From positions 186,001 through 250,000 of the forward strand of contig NZ_LNSG01000001.1 of the NCBI RefSeq assembly GCF_001468395.1: DNA of 64,000 nt, in the 5' to 3' direction. A program made the position numbers and the translations under genes. This DNA is from Sphingopyxis sp. H073 (GTDB lineage Bacteria > Pseudomonadota > Alphaproteobacteria > Sphingomonadales > Sphingomonadaceae). This document shows positions 46,008 through 55,885 of this stretch, piece by piece. Each line of letters begins with the position of its first letter. The stretch's first letter is position 1. A model generated the notes under the pieces. It was not told where the DNA came from. It saw nothing but the letters and a program-made list of their open reading frames with translations, and did no database searches.

Positions 46008-46594
46008 TGCTGTCGGAGAGGCTGCGCGACGCGCTCGGCAATCTGCGCCCCGATGAGGGCGCTGACGAAGCCTACCTGCTCCACGGCCAGGCGCTGCGCG
46101 ACGCCGCGGTGCTGGTGGCCTTCACCGACCGGCCCGACCCCGGTGTGATCCTGACCCAACGCCCGCAATGGCTGCGCAGCCACGCGGGGCAGGTCGCTTT
46201 CCCAGGCGGCAAGATCGATCCGGGCGACCGCGACGCCATCGACGCAGCGCTCCGCGAGGCAGAGGAGGAGATCGGGCTCGACCGCCGTGACGTCATGGTT
46301 GCGGGGGCGACCACGGCCTATCGCTCGGGTAGCGGCTATCACATCACGCCGGTGCTCGGCGTCATCCCGCCCGATCTGCCCCTCGATCCCAATCCCGACG
46401 AGGTCGAGGACTGGTTCGAGGTGCCGCTCGACATCTTGTTCGACCCCGGCAATTATCAGCGCCGCCATGCGAACTGGCAGGGGCAGGACCGCCATTATTA
46501 TGACATGGACTGGCAGGGACGGCGGATCTGGGGCGTGACCGCGGATATCATCATCAATCTGGCGCGGCGACTGCCGGCGGGCTGGTATCGGTGA
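46007..46594 (+). CDS. CoA pyrophosphatase (NUDIX, NudL-like)
   Basis: A 195-residue Nudix hydrolase that cleaves coenzyme A and derivatives. VILTQRPQWLRSHAGQVAFPGGKIDPGDRDAIDAALREAEEEIGLD contains the CoA-pyrophosphatase LxxRxxxLRxHxGQVAFPGG motif and a complete Nudix box (GX5EX7REUXEEXGU with D in the first variable position). It overlaps DUF1285 by 1 base and cca by 4 bases. The metal-dependent activity is expected. The physiological substrate is inferred from the family. Confidence 0.92.
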   Translation: MLSERLRDALGNLRPDEGADEAYLLHGQALRDAAVLVAFTDRPDPGVILTQRPQWLRSHAGQVAFPGGKIDPGDRDAIDAALREAEEEIGLDRRDVMVAGATTAYRSGSGYHITPVLGVIPPDLPLDPNPDEVEDWFEVPLDILFDPGNYQRRHANWQGQDRHYYDMDWQGRRIWGVTADIIINLARRLPAGWYR

Positions 46595-47793
46595 CGGTGC
46601 TGCCCGACACGCGATGGCGCTCGGCGCCGGGGCTCCGGCGGATCGTCGCCGCGCTGGGCGCCGACGCGGTGAAGATCGTCGGCGGCGCGGTGCGGGACAC
46701 GCTGCTCGGCCTGCCGGTGACCGACATCGATCTCGCGACTCCGCTGTTGCCGCAGGACGTGACGAAGCGGCTCGAGGAGGCCGGAATCAAGGTCATTCCG
46801 ACCGGGATCGCGCACGGCACCGTCACCGCGATCGCCAGTGGCGACCATCACGAGATCACCACCTTGCGCCGCGACGTCGAAACCGACGGTCGCCGGGCGA
46901 CGATCGCCTTTGCCGACGACTGGCGCGAGGATGCGGCGCGGCGCGATTTCACGATCAACGCGCTCTATGCGGACCCTGAAAGCGGCGTAGTCGACGACTG
47001 GTTCGGCGGGATCGCGGACCTGCAAAATGGCTGCGTGCGCTTCATCGGCGACGCCGCGGCGCGCATCGCCGAGGATCATTTGCGCATCCTGCGCTTCTAT
47101 CGCTTCGCCGGGCGTTTCGGGCAGGGCGATCTCGAACCCGACAGCCATGCTGCGGTTATTGCGGCGCGCCAGTCGCTGAAAAGCCTGTCGCGCGAGCGCG
47201 TGGCCGATGAACTGATGAAGATCCTGTCGCTGCCCGATCCGCGTGCGATTGTCAGGCAGATGGCGGCCGACGGGATGTTCGCTGTGATCCTTCCCGAAAC
47301 GGCGGGCGATTTTGCGGCCACGCTCGACCGGCTGCTCGGCAACGAAGCCGCGACGGGCGTCTGTCCCGCGCCACTGCGCCGTTTCGCGGCGCTGCTGCCG
47401 CCCGATGCCGTGACCGCAGAACAGGTCGCGAGCCGCCTGCGCCTGTCGACGCGCCAGCGCAAGCATCTGGCGGCGCTCGCGGCGCATCGCACCGGACCCG
47501 TTCGCCCGGCGCGCCAACTCGCCCACGCCATCGGGGTCGATGGCGCGCGCGACGTCTGGTTGCTGGCGGGAACGCCCGACATGGCGACGGCCGCCGTGCT
47601 GTCGCTGAACGGCTGGGACGTGCCGCAGCTCCCGATGAAGGGCGGCGATATCATCGCACGCGGCGTCACCGCGGGCCCGGAGGTAGCGCGCATCCTGCGT
47701 GCTGTCGAGGCGACTTGGGTGGCCGAGGATTATCCCGATGCCGCGCGCGTCGCGGCGCTCGCCGATCAGATGATCGGGCGCACCAGCGACTGA
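46591..47793 (+). CDS. cca: CCA tRNA nucleotidyltransferase
   Basis: A 400-residue class II CCA-adding/poly(A)-polymerase-type enzyme that adds CCA to tRNA 3' ends. VKIVGGAVRDTLLGLPVTDIDLATPL holds the nucleotidyl GGxVRD and the DxD metal site. DAARRDFTINALYADPESG is the RRDFTINAL template motif, and RFYRFAGRFGQGD is conserved. It is the last gene of the DUF1285-nudix-cca run. Its end overlaps the converging GGDEF-EAL gene by 28 bases. Confidence 0.95.
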   Translation: MTVLPDTRWRSAPGLRRIVAALGADAVKIVGGAVRDTLLGLPVTDIDLATPLLPQDVTKRLEEAGIKVIPTGIAHGTVTAIASGDHHEITTLRRDVETDGRRATIAFADDWREDAARRDFTINALYADPESGVVDDWFGGIADLQNGCVRFIGDAAARIAEDHLRILRFYRFAGRFGQGDLEPDSHAAVIAARQSLKSLSRERVADELMKILSLPDPRAIVRQMAADGMFAVILPETAGDFAATLDRLLGNEAATGVCPAPLRRFAALLPPDAVTAEQVASRLRLSTRQRKHLAALAAHRTGPVRPARQLAHAIGVDGARDVWLLAGTPDMATAAVLSLNGWDVPQLPMKGGDIIARGVTAGPEVARILRAVEATWVAEDYPDAARVAALADQMIGRTSD

Positions 47794-49475
47794 CGCCAAT
47801 AGGCGAGCGCTGTGCTCGCTTCCATCGGGTGCGCGAACAGGAAGCCCTGCCCGAAATCGCAGCCCAGGGCCGAGAGCAGCCGGGCCTGGTCGGCGGTCTC
47901 GACACCTTCGGCCGTCGTGCGCATCCCCAGCACTTCGGCCAGGCTCTGGATCGTGCGGACGATCGCCGCCTTGTCGCGGTCTTCGACCATGTGATCGACG
48001 AAGCTGCGGTCGATCTTGAGCACGTCGAGCGGCAGGCGCTGAAGATAGGCGAGGTTCGAATAGCCTGTGCCAAAATCGTCCATCGCGACGCGTGCGTCGA
48101 GCGCCTTGAGCTCGCTCAGCACCGACATGGCAAGGTCGGGATCGCCGATGATGGCGCTTTCGGTGAGTTCGATCATCAGCCGGTCGCCGCCGATCGCGTT
48201 GGCCGACAGCGCGTCGCGAACGACGGCGGCGATATCGTCGCGGACGAGCTGGATCGCCGAGACGTTCACCGAGATATAGCAATCGACCGGCTTGTTCGTA
48301 TTCTGGCGGTCCCAGTCGGCAAGCGTCGCCGCCGCCTTCCCGATCGCCCATTGGCCGAGCGGGACGATCAGCCCCGAATCCTCGGCAATCGGGATGAATT
48401 CGGTAGGCGGCACCGAGACGCCCTTGCTGTTGTTCCAGCGCGCCAGCGCCTCGAAGCCCGCGACCGTGCCTGTCGACAGTTCGATCAGCGGCTGGAAGTC
48501 GAGGCGCAGCCGGTCTTCCTCGATCGCGTTGCGCAACTCGGTTTCGAGACCGAAACGATTGTCCGAAAGGATGGCGGCTTCGGGTTCATAGATTTCGATG
48601 CGATCGGTGCGCTTGGCGCGCTTGAGCGCGATCTGCGCGTGGCGGATCTGGTCCGCGATATCGGTGTCAATTTCCGGCTGGATCGCGCAGCCGAGCGCGC
48701 AATCGACGCTGACTTTCAGCTCGCCGATCCGGAACGGATGGTCGAAACAACCGCGGATACGCCGCGCCATTTCGCGGACATCGGCCTTGCCGCCGGGGAC
48801 GCGCGACGAGATCGCGAATTCGTCGCCGCCGGTGCGCGCCAGAATGTCGCCGCTGCGCAGGCTCGATTTGAGCCGCCGCGCGACGGTGATGATCAGTTCG
48901 TCGCCCGCCATCGGGCCGATATGCTCGTTGATGCGGCTGAAGCGCGCGAGGTCGAGCAGCAGGATCGCATGATCGCCGCTCCCCTCGGGGTCGCCGCGTT
49001 GTTCGACGAGCTCCTCGAAGCCGGCGCGGTTGGGCAGGCCGGTCAGGCTGTCGGAGACCAGCTCGCGGCGCAAGTTGCGCTCGACCATCATCTCCTGCGT
49101 GCGGTCGATCAGGGTCAGCAGAAACAGCGAGGTCGCGCCATTTTCATCGGTCAGCAGGGCGACCGATCCGCGCAGGTCGCGCGCCGCGACGCCCTTGCCC
49201 AGCCGGCACGAGAATTCGTGCGTTCCGGCGCCGCCTTGGGCGGCGCGCTCGATCGCGCGGCGAAGCTCGAACGGCGCGTCGACCCCGGCGGGGGACAGGT
49301 CGAGCCGATCGAACGCTGAATTGCTGGCATGGAGCGAAAAATTGCCGCGATCCATCGGACGGATCAGCGCTGCCGGAACGGGCAGGGCGTCGATCCAGCC
49401 GACAAACAGCGAGGGCCGGTCTTCGCCGGTTCGATCAATAGTCATAACAGCGGGTTTTGTGCGACCTTTCCCCAT
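47766..49475 (-). CDS. GGDEF-EAL bifunctional cyclic-di-GMP signalling protein
   Basis: A 569-residue protein. The N-terminal 130 residues form a PAS-like region with no membrane helix. The GGDEF domain includes DSLTGLPNRAGFEELVEQ and the intact site RTGGDEFAISS. The EAL domain includes FEALARW, SVNVSAIQL, MIELTESAI, DDFGTGYSNLAYLQ, IDRSFVDHM and TAEGVET. Both catalytic signatures are complete, so it could make and degrade c-di-GMP, and one domain is probably dominant. Start could be ATG 49475 or ATG 49445. A PilZ domain gene at 61848 would be a possible reader. Confidence 0.92.
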   Translation of the reverse strand: MGKGRTKPAVMTIDRTGEDRPSLFVGWIDALPVPAALIRPMDRGNFSLHASNSAFDRLDLSPAGVDAPFELRRAIERAAQGGAGTHEFSCRLGKGVAARDLRGSVALLTDENGATSLFLLTLIDRTQEMMVERNLRRELVSDSLTGLPNRAGFEELVEQRGDPEGSGDHAILLLDLARFSRINEHIGPMAGDELIITVARRLKSSLRSGDILARTGGDEFAISSRVPGGKADVREMARRIRGCFDHPFRIGELKVSVDCALGCAIQPEIDTDIADQIRHAQIALKRAKRTDRIEIYEPEAAILSDNRFGLETELRNAIEEDRLRLDFQPLIELSTGTVAGFEALARWNNSKGVSVPPTEFIPIAEDSGLIVPLGQWAIGKAAATLADWDRQNTNKPVDCYISVNVSAIQLVRDDIAAVVRDALSANAIGGDRLMIELTESAIIGDPDLAMSVLSELKALDARVAMDDFGTGYSNLAYLQRLPLDVLKIDRSFVDHMVEDRDKAAIVRTIQSLAEVLGMRTTAEGVETADQARLLSALGCDFGQGFLFAHPMEASTALAYWRQSLVRPII

Positions 49476-49534
49476 TGGCCGTTGCCTAGGGGATGGGGGG
49501 TAAAGAAGCTATTTACGGCAAAGGGGTTTTACGA

Positions 49535-51832
49535 TCAGTCGAAGCGATTATTCCTTGGAAAGCCCGTCGGCGGCATCCGGCCCGATGCGCTGCGGGCGAC
49601 GCGCCAGGGGCCAAGGTCGGTTTCGGTGCGTGTGCGGCCGGTGTCGCCGCCCATCGCCCAGCTCAATCCTTCGGCAAAGACGAAGGTGGTGGCGTCGGAC
49701 AGACCGCCGTCGCGATATTTCTGCAGCATCACGCCCTGGCCGCGCGCCATCACCGGGACTTCGGCGAGCGGGAAGACGACCAGCTTGCGGTTCTCGCCGA
49801 TCACCGCGACGCTGTCGTGCGCCGCCGGGATCGGCCGCACGACGCTGAGCTGCGCCTTGGGCTTCAGGTTCACGACGTTGCGGCCCTTGCGCGTCTCGGC
49901 GATCACTTCGCTCATTTGCGCGATGAAGCCGTGTCCGCTCGACGAGGCGAGCAGCAGGCGGCCCTCGGCGCTCGCCGGTATCAGCGCGACGATGCGCGCC
50001 TCCGGGTCGATATCGACCATCAGCCGCAGCGGTTCGCCGAACCCGCGCCCGCCGGGCAGCTTGTCGGCGCCGACGGTGTAGAAGCGCCCGTCGCTCGCCG
50101 CCACCAGCAATTTGTCGGTCGTCTGCGCGTGCGTCGCAAAGGCGAGCTCGTCGCCTTCCTTGAACTTGAATTCGCCCCACTGGTCGGCGGCGACATGGCC
50201 GCGCTGGGCGCGGATCCAGCCGCGTTTCGAGAGGATGACCGTCACCGGTTCCTTCTCGATCATCGCGTCGAGCGGGATGTCGCGTGCAGGCGCCGCTTCG
50301 GCCAGCGTCGTGCGGCGCGCACCGAGCGCGGTTTCGGGTCCATAGACCGCACGCAGCTTTTCCAGATCCTTGCGCAGCCGCGTCCGCTGGCGCGCCGGGC
50401 TTTCGACCAGCTTGACGAGCTCGTCGCGCTCGGCGGAGAGATCATCCTGCTCGCGCTTGAGCTCCATTTCCTCGAGCCGGCGAAGCGACCGCAGCCGCAT
50501 GTTCAGGATCGCCTCGGCCTGCCGGTCGGTCAGCATGAACTCGGCCATCATGACAGGCTTCGGTTCGTCCTCGGTACGGATGATCTCGATGATCCGGTCG
50601 AGATTGAGGAAGGCGATCAGATAGCCCGCGACGAGTTCGAGCCGGTCGTCGATTTTCGCGATCCGGTGTTTGGCGCGGCGGACGAGGACGATGATCTGGT
50701 GCTGCAGCCACTCGGTGAGCAGCTGGTGCAGCCCCATCACCTTCGGCGTGCGCGTCGCGTCGAGGACGTTGAGGTTGAGCGCGAAGCGGCTTTCGAGCTC
50801 GGTCAGCCGGTACAGGCTTTCCTTGAGCACATCGGGATCGACGTTACGGCTCTTGGGCACCAGCACGATGCGGATGTCCTCGGCGCTTTCGTCGCGGACA
50901 TCCTCGAGGATCGGCAGCTTCTTGTCGGCGATCAGCTGCGCGATCTGCTCGATCAGCTTGCCCTTGGCGACGCCATAGGGAATCTCGCTGATGACGAGCT
51001 GCCAGGTGCCGCCCGCCTGCTTCTCGATCCCGGTCTCTTCCCAGACGCCTTCCAGCTTGCCGGTCGAGAAGCGCGCGCGGACCCGAAAGCCGCCGCGGCC
51101 GGTTTCATAGGCGTAGGCAATCGTTTCGGGGCTGTCGACGATGATGCCGCCGGTCGGGAAATCGGGGCCCTTTACATGCTCCAGCAGGTCGGTCAGCTCG
51201 GCCTTCGGATTCTCGATCAGCACCAGCGCCGCATCGATCACCTCGGCGGCGTTGTGCGGCGGGATATTCGTCGCCATGCCGACCGCGATCCCGCTCGCGC
51301 CATTGGCGAGCAGGTTCGGGAACAACCCCGGCATGATCTCGGGCTCTTCGTCCTCGCCATTATAGGTCGGGCGGAAATCGACCGTACCCTCGTCGAGCCC
51401 CTGCATCAGGTCGATCGCGACGCGCGTCAGCCGCGCCTCGGTATAGCGGTAGGCGGCGGCATTATCGCCGTCGATATTGCCGAAATTGCCCTGACCGTCG
51501 ACGAGCGGATAGCGGAGCGAGAAATCCTGCGCGAGGCGAACCATCGCGTCATAAACTGCCGTGTCGCCGTGCGGGTGGAACTTGCCGATGACGTCGCCGA
51601 CGACGCGCGCCGACTTCTTGTAGCCCTGCGACGGATCGAGCCGCATCGCGCGCATCGCCCACAGCAAGCGGCGGTGGACGGGCTTCAGGCCGTCGCGCAG
51701 GTCGGGCAGCGACCGCGCGGTGATCGTCGACAGCGCATAGACGAGGTATCGTTCGGACAGCGCGCTGTCGAACGGGGTGTCGATGCTGTGGTCGGGTCCG
51801 GAAGGAGGAAGATCGTCGGTTGTACTGGCCAT
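49535..51832 (-). CDS. parC: DNA topoisomerase IV subunit A
   Basis: A 765-residue ParC subunit that decatenates chromosomes with ParE. The N-terminal breakage-reunion domain has [19 protein letters not shown], then [19 protein letters not shown] with the quinolone-pocket residue, and [12 protein letters not shown] with the active-site Tyr. The C-terminal domain shows the propeller repeats but no GyrA-box (QRRGGKG), which separates ParC from GyrA. In the quinolone region, Thr follows HPHGD where some ParC proteins have Ser. This is common and not by itself evidence of resistance. It is a single gene on the minus strand. Confidence 0.95.
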   Translation of the reverse strand: MASTTDDLPPSGPDHSIDTPFDSALSERYLVYALSTITARSLPDLRDGLKPVHRRLLWAMRAMRLDPSQGYKKSARVVGDVIGKFHPHGDTAVYDAMVRLAQDFSLRYPLVDGQGNFGNIDGDNAAAYRYTEARLTRVAIDLMQGLDEGTVDFRPTYNGEDEEPEIMPGLFPNLLANGASGIAVGMATNIPPHNAAEVIDAALVLIENPKAELTDLLEHVKGPDFPTGGIIVDSPETIAYAYETGRGGFRVRARFSTGKLEGVWEETGIEKQAGGTWQLVISEIPYGVAKGKLIEQIAQLIADKKLPILEDVRDESAEDIRIVLVPKSRNVDPDVLKESLYRLTELESRFALNLNVLDATRTPKVMGLHQLLTEWLQHQIIVLVRRAKHRIAKIDDRLELVAGYLIAFLNLDRIIEIIRTEDEPKPVMMAEFMLTDRQAEAILNMRLRSLRRLEEMELKREQDDLSAERDELVKLVESPARQRTRLRKDLEKLRAVYGPETALGARRTTLAEAAPARDIPLDAMIEKEPVTVILSKRGWIRAQRGHVAADQWGEFKFKEGDELAFATHAQTTDKLLVAASDGRFYTVGADKLPGGRGFGEPLRLMVDIDPEARIVALIPASAEGRLLLASSSGHGFIAQMSEVIAETRKGRNVVNLKPKAQLSVVRPIPAAHDSVAVIGENRKLVVFPLAEVPVMARGQGVMLQKYRDGGLSDATTFVFAEGLSWAMGGDTGRTRTETDLGPWRVARSASGRMPPTGFPRNNRFD

Positions 51833-51932
51833 TGTTGCGGCCGCGATAGCAAGCCTCGCGCGTCAAGGCAAAGGCTTGCGTTGGCGGCGCACCATACTAG
51901 CTTGGGTTTCTCACCGGGAGAGGGATGACCGC

Positions 51933-53279
51933 TTGACCGAAGTCACTGGCGCAGTTCGCAAAAGCCTCTGGACCCGTGCGCGCGACATGGCGGCGCAGGC
52001 CCCGCCCGAACGCAATCGCTACGTCGATTTCCTGCGCGCGCTGTCGATTCTTGCGGTTGTCGTCGGTCATTGGCTGGTCGCCGCGCCCTATATGAAAAAC
52101 GGCGCGGTCGAGGGCGGACATCTGCTCGGCATCCTGCCCTGGACGCATTGGCTGACCTGGGGCTTTCAGGTCATGCCGCTCTTCTTCCTCGTCGGCGGCT
52201 TCTCGAACGCCATGTCGTGGGCCGCGACCCTCCGCAAGGGCGGCAGCTATGCGGGGTGGTACAGCGGGCGGCTGCAACGGCTGATCAACCCGGTGTTGCC
52301 GCTGTTCCTGATCTGGACGCTGTTCGCGGCCTTCGGCACCGCAATGGGGGTGGAGCGGGGCGTCGTCGCGATGGCGGCGCAGCTCGCGCTGATCCCGGTG
52401 TGGTTCCTGTCGGTCTATCTGATGGTTGCGGCGCTTGTACCGCTAACGTGGAGGGCGTGGAAGCGCTGGGGCTTCGCGTCCTTCTGGGCCTTGGTTGCGG
52501 GGGCGGTCGCCATTGACGTCGCGGCGCTGCGTTTCGGCGTACCTTACGTCAACTTCCTGAACTTCGCCTTCGTCTGGCTCGCGATCCACCAGCTCGGCTT
52601 CGCATGGAGCGAGGGACGGCTGACGCCGGGCAGGGCGCTCGGCTGGGGCGTCGGCGGATTGGTCGCGCTCGGCCTGCTTGTCGGGCTTGGACCCTATCCG
52701 GTCGCAATGATCGGCGTGCCGGGCTCGGCCTTGAGCAATTCGATGCCGCCGACGCTCGCGCTGCTGGCGCTCGGCATAGCGCAAAGCGGCTTTGCGCTCG
52801 CGCTTGAACCTGCGGGGCGGCGGATGCTCGACAATCTGACGCGCTGGACCGCGGTGGTGCTGGTCAACGGGATGATCATGACCATCTATCTCTGGCATCT
52901 CACCGCCTTTGTGTTCGTGATGGTCGCGGCGTGGCTCCTCGGCGGCATCGGGCTCGACGTCGCACCGGGCAGCGCAGCATGGTGGCTTGCGCGGCCCGTC
53001 TGGTTCGCGCTCTATATCGCCGCGCTGCTGCCGCTGATCCTGCTCTTCGCCCGCTACGAGCGCGGCGATGGCAAGGCCGATATGGAAACACCGCACTGGC
53101 GCCTGATCCTCGGCCTCGTCCTGATCAGCGCCGGCCTCGCCGCGACTGCCGCGATCAGCATCGCCAGCCCCGCGGGCGTCACCGGAGTTCGCCTGTGGGT
53201 CGTCGCGCTGCCCTTTATCGGTGCTGCCGTCGCGCAGTTCGGGCCGGTCCACCGGCTGGCGCGATCATCGCTGCCGTAA
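51933..53279 (+). CDS. Acyltransferase 3 family membrane protein
   Basis: A 448-residue multi-helix membrane protein. RNRYVDFLRALSILAVVVGHWLV at the N-terminus is the acyltransferase-3 signature (with the catalytic His in the VVVGHW segment), and MPLFFLVGGFSNAMS follows. About ten hydrophobic segments are visible. Such enzymes add acetyl or other acyl groups to sugars or lipids at the membrane. The TTG at 51933 has a GGGAGAGGG ribosome site 8 bases away. An ATG at 51987 (MAAQAP) would be shorter but also possible. Confidence 0.8.
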   Translation: MTEVTGAVRKSLWTRARDMAAQAPPERNRYVDFLRALSILAVVVGHWLVAAPYMKNGAVEGGHLLGILPWTHWLTWGFQVMPLFFLVGGFSNAMSWAATLRKGGSYAGWYSGRLQRLINPVLPLFLIWTLFAAFGTAMGVERGVVAMAAQLALIPVWFLSVYLMVAALVPLTWRAWKRWGFASFWALVAGAVAIDVAALRFGVPYVNFLNFAFVWLAIHQLGFAWSEGRLTPGRALGWGVGGLVALGLLVGLGPYPVAMIGVPGSALSNSMPPTLALLALGIAQSGFALALEPAGRRMLDNLTRWTAVVLVNGMIMTIYLWHLTAFVFVMVAAWLLGGIGLDVAPGSAAWWLARPVWFALYIAALLPLILLFARYERGDGKADMETPHWRLILGLVLISAGLAATAAISIASPAGVTGVRLWVVALPFIGAAVAQFGPVHRLARSSLP

Positions 53280-53315
53280 GTCGGCTTTGGGGTGAGGAGG
53301 GGACGTTACCAATAA

Positions 53316-53430
53316 TCGTCGCCCCCGCGAAGGCGGGGGCCGCCATCGGCCTTTTCCTGCGCCGCAGTCGGTTTACGCGGCCGCGCAGAAATGGGCGGCT
53401 AGCGGCCCCCGCCTGCGCGGGGGGCGACGT
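53316..53430. repeat. Paired palindromic intergenic repeat, family C
   Basis: CGTCGCCCCCGCGAAGGCGG at the left and GCCCCCGCCTGCGCGGGGGG at the right, ending GCGACG. Relatives are at 20896 and 43277. It fills the gap between the acyltransferase gene and the tRNA. Confidence 0.85.
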
Positions 53431-53536
53431 TGTTGATACGTCCGCTTCCCACACCAAAGCTGCTTTACAAAGATTCGGGCGAGGCGTGGCAGCGTAACAC
53501 AGGAAGCGATATCGTACTTTAGAGAGCGATGGAGAA

Positions 53537-53613
53537 TGGCGCGCCCGGCAGGATTCGAACCTGCGACCACCCGCTTAGAAGGCGGGTGCTCTATCCAGCT
53601 GAGCTACGGGCGC
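53537..53613 (-). tRNA. tRNA-Arg (anticodon TCT)
   Basis: Read on the minus strand, the 5' arm GCGCCCG pairs with 3' CGGGCGC, then discriminator G and an encoded CCA at 53537-53539. D-arm AGCTCAGCTGGATAGAGC and T-arm with GGTTCGAATCC are intact. The anticodon stem CCCGC-CTTCTAA-GCGGG places TCT at the anticodon, for AGA codons. Length 77 with CCA. No integrated element is seen next to it. Confidence 0.98.
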
Positions 53614-53687
53614 GTGCACCAAGGCTGTCGCCCGCGCGAATAGCGCGGTTTGCGTCCGGCGCAAAGCGGGTTAAGCACCGCGTCGCG

Positions 53688-54437
53688 ATGACTGATACTC
53701 CGACCCCTTCCGCCAGCCCCGCGCACGTCGCTGCTTCGGCGGTCCGCCACTTCCGTTATTACGACCTGATGATGGCGGCGTTCGTCGCGATCCTGTTGCT
53801 CAGCAACATCATCGGCGCCTCGAAGCCGAGTTACATCGTACTGCCCAGCGGCGAGCAATGGGCGTTCGGCGCGGGCGTGCTGTTTTTTCCGATCAGCTAC
53901 ATCATCGGCGACGTCCTGACCGAGGTCTATGGTTATGCCCGTGCGCGCCGGGTGATCTGGACCGGATTCGCGGCGCTCGCCTTCATGGCGTTCATGGCGT
54001 GGGTGGTTGTCGCGTTGCCGCCGGCGGATGGCTGGCCGGGGCAGCAGGCGTATGAGTTCGTGTTCGGAAACAGCTGGCGCATCGTTCTCGCCTCGATGAT
54101 CGCCTTTTGCGTCGGCGAATTCGCCAACTCCTATGTCCTCGCGCGCATGAAAATGTGGTCCGGTGGGCGGATGCTCTGGGCCCGCACGATCGGTTCGACC
54201 GTCGTCGGACAGGGTCTCGACAGCCTGATTTTCTACCCGCTCGCCTTTTACGGGCTTGCCGGATGGCCGCCCGAGCAGTTGATGCAGGTCGTGGTGTCGC
54301 AATGGCTCATCAAGACGGCCTGGGAAGCCGCGCTGACCCCGGCAACCTATGTCATCGTCGGTGCGTTGAAGCGGCGCGAAGGTGTCGACGTGTTCGATGA
54401 AGGCACCGACTTCAACCCCTTCGGCGCCAAGGTCTGA
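53688..54437 (+). CDS. Queuosine precursor transporter (VUT/DUF165 family)
   Basis: A 249-residue membrane protein of the QPTR (YhhQ-like) group, which imports the precursors preQ0/preQ1 for tRNA queuosine. YYDLMMAAFVAILLLSNIIGA, FPISYIIGDVLTEVYGYARARRVIW and GEFANSYVLARMKMWSGGRMLWARTIGSTVVGQGLDSLIFYPLAFYG are strongly typical. The ATG at 53688 is preferred, since the longer frame would extend into the tRNA. It lies 75 bases from the tRNA gene on the opposite strand. Confidence 0.92.
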   Translation: MTDTPTPSASPAHVAASAVRHFRYYDLMMAAFVAILLLSNIIGASKPSYIVLPSGEQWAFGAGVLFFPISYIIGDVLTEVYGYARARRVIWTGFAALAFMAFMAWVVVALPPADGWPGQQAYEFVFGNSWRIVLASMIAFCVGEFANSYVLARMKMWSGGRMLWARTIGSTVVGQGLDSLIFYPLAFYGLAGWPPEQLMQVVVSQWLIKTAWEAALTPATYVIVGALKRREGVDVFDEGTDFNPFGAKV

Positions 54438-54445
54438 CCCTTCCG

Positions 54446-54829
54446 ATGACATTGATAGAATTGGCTTCGCTGTTCGAGGAGCGAAAATCCTGGCTCGTCA
54501 CGGCGTCCGATCTCGGCAAGGACGCGCTGCACATCTATTTCGGCCTGGCGCTCTTCATGCTGGTGCGGCTGGCGTGGCGCTGGCGCGGCGGTTGGGTGGC
54601 CGCGTGGCTGGCGGTGCTCGTCATGGCGTGCGGCGGCGAATGGCTCGACATGACGGCGGAATTCAGCAACGCCGCCATCCAGCCCGACGCCGCGCACTGG
54701 CACGACATATGGAACACGATGTTCTGGCCCACCGTGCTGCTGCTCGTCGGGCGCTGGCTCCAGCCCGTGGCGCAGCCGCGGGCGGACGTGTCAGGCGAGG
54801 ACGCCGAGCGCCGCCTCGAACAGGCGTAG
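54446..54829 (+). CDS. Small membrane protein, possibly VanZ-like
   Basis: A 127-residue protein with two or three hydrophobic segments: [48 protein letters not shown] and [19 protein letters not shown]. The pattern resembles small VanZ-like proteins, but I cannot confirm the family. It starts 8 bases after the transporter gene and is probably co-transcribed. Its 3' end overlaps purQ on the opposite strand by 39 bases. Confidence 0.7.
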   Translation: MTLIELASLFEERKSWLVTASDLGKDALHIYFGLALFMLVRLAWRWRGGWVAAWLAVLVMACGGEWLDMTAEFSNAAIQPDAAHWHDIWNTMFWPTVLLLVGRWLQPVAQPRADVSGEDAERRLEQA

Positions 54830-55456
54830 CCCGTCTGTGCCGCCGTGCGCGCGGTCGATCGCGCGTTCGGGGTGCGGCATCATCCCGAGCACATTGCCCG
54901 CATCGTTGAGGACGCCCGCGATATTGCGCGCCGAGCCGTTGACATTGTCGGCGTAGCGGAAGGCGACGCGCCCTTCGCCTTCGATCCGGTCGAGGGTCGC
55001 AGCGTCGGCGAAATAATTGCCGTCGTGATGCGCGACGGGGATCGCAATCTCCTCGCCCGCGCCATAGCCCGCGGTGAACAGCGACTGGCTGTTTTCGACC
55101 TTCAGCGGCACGGTGCGGCACACGAAGTTGAGCCCAGCGTTGCGCATCAGCGCGCCGGGGAGCAACTGCGCCTCGGTCAGCACCTGAAAGCCGTTGCACA
55201 CCCCGAGCACGGGGACGCCGCGCCCCGCGGCATCCGAAACCGCGCGCAGGATCGGCGAGCGGGCCGCCATTGCGCCCGAGCGGAGATAGTCGCCGTAGGA
55301 GAAACCGCCGGGCAGCGCGATGAAATCGACGCCATCGGGCAATTCGCTCTCGCGGTGCCAGACCATCGCGGGCGCCTTGCCCATCACTTGTTCGAGCGCG
55401 ACCGCCATGTCGCGGTCGCAGTTGGAGCCGGGAAAGACGATGACGGCGGTCTTCAT
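54791..55456 (-). CDS. purQ: Phosphoribosylformylglycinamidine synthase glutaminase subunit
   Basis: A 221-residue class I glutaminase that supplies ammonia to the PurL subunit in purine synthesis. [19 protein letters not shown] at the N-terminus, [29 protein letters not shown] and the nucleophile [17 protein letters not shown] (Cys) are diagnostic. [12 protein letters not shown] carries the catalytic His and Glu. The start at 55456 follows purS by 16 bases. The end overlaps the convergent membrane gene. Confidence 0.97.
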   Translation of the reverse strand: MKTAVIVFPGSNCDRDMAVALEQVMGKAPAMVWHRESELPDGVDFIALPGGFSYGDYLRSGAMAARSPILRAVSDAAGRGVPVLGVCNGFQVLTEAQLLPGALMRNAGLNFVCRTVPLKVENSQSLFTAGYGAGEEIAIPVAHHDGNYFADAATLDRIEGEGRVAFRYADNVNGSARNIAGVLNDAGNVLGMMPHPERAIDRAHGGTDGLRLFEAALGVLA

Positions 55457-55472
55457 GATCGCGGCTCCTGTG

Positions 55473-55703
55473 TTACGGGCGTTCGATGCGGTAGTTTTCG
55501 ATGACCGTGTTCGCGAGCAGCTTCGCGCACATCGCGTCGAGGTCGGCATCGCTCGTGCCGTCGGCGACGTCGAGTTCGATGAAGCGGCCCGCGCGGACGT
55601 CGGCGACGCCGCCGAAACCCAGCCCCTCCAGCGCATGATGGATCGCCTTGCCCTGCGGATCGAGAACCCCCGGCTTGAGCGTCACATAGACATTCACTTT
55701 CAT
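55473..55703 (-). CDS. purS: Phosphoribosylformylglycinamidine synthase subunit PurS
   Basis: A 76-residue small subunit that bridges PurQ and Pur[48 protein letters not shown] is the PurS signature. It is followed by purQ 16 bases downstream. purL is not in this window. The start is the ATG at 55703. Confidence 0.97.
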   Translation of the reverse strand: MKVNVYVTLKPGVLDPQGKAIHHALEGLGFGGVADVRAGRFIELDVADGTSDADLDAMCAKLLANTVIENYRIERP

Positions 55704-55807
55704 GGGGGCGGACCTCTGCTTTGCGGGGCGGGGAAGATGGGGGCGCCTATGCCCGCGAATCGCGCTGCGGGCAAGGCCCGGCGGGGCTAAAATTGCCGCT
55801 GTTCGGA

Positions 55808-55849
55808 TTGCGAACCAATCGCAACTTTCCAGTTGCGAATCGCTCGCAC
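55808..55849. promoter_or_regulatory. Tandem Fur-type palindromes upstream of bfd
   Basis: TTGCGA-ACCAA-TCGCAA (55808-55824) is a perfect 6-bp inverted repeat with a 5-base spacer. TTGCGA-ATCGC-TCGCAC (55833-55849) is the same with one mismatch. Centres are 25 bp apart. The half-site TGCGA matches the alphaproteobacterial Fur pattern as I recall it (TGCGAAT-ATTCGCA). They lie 37-78 bases before bfd. Confidence 0.55.
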
Positions 55850-55885
55850 TATCCCTAGATAGGCCTTGTTGAGAAGGATTCGCAC

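Noticed and set aside
49535..51832. Quinolone-resistance change in ParC (Thr after HPHGD)
   Set aside because: Thr at this place is seen in natural ParC proteins. Nothing else in the sequence points to acquired resistance.
49493..51928. Very long plus-strand open frame opposite parC, and similar long antisense frames elsewhere (e.g. opposite recN at 2526-4379)
   Set aside because: High GC content depletes stop codons in all frames. Residue content is unnatural (Arg, Ala, Gln runs), no domain is recognised, and each is fully covered by a well-supported gene.
53537..53613. tRNA-Arg as an attachment site for an integrated element
   Set aside because: No integrase, no second copy of the tRNA 3' end and ordinary chromosomal genes on both sides.
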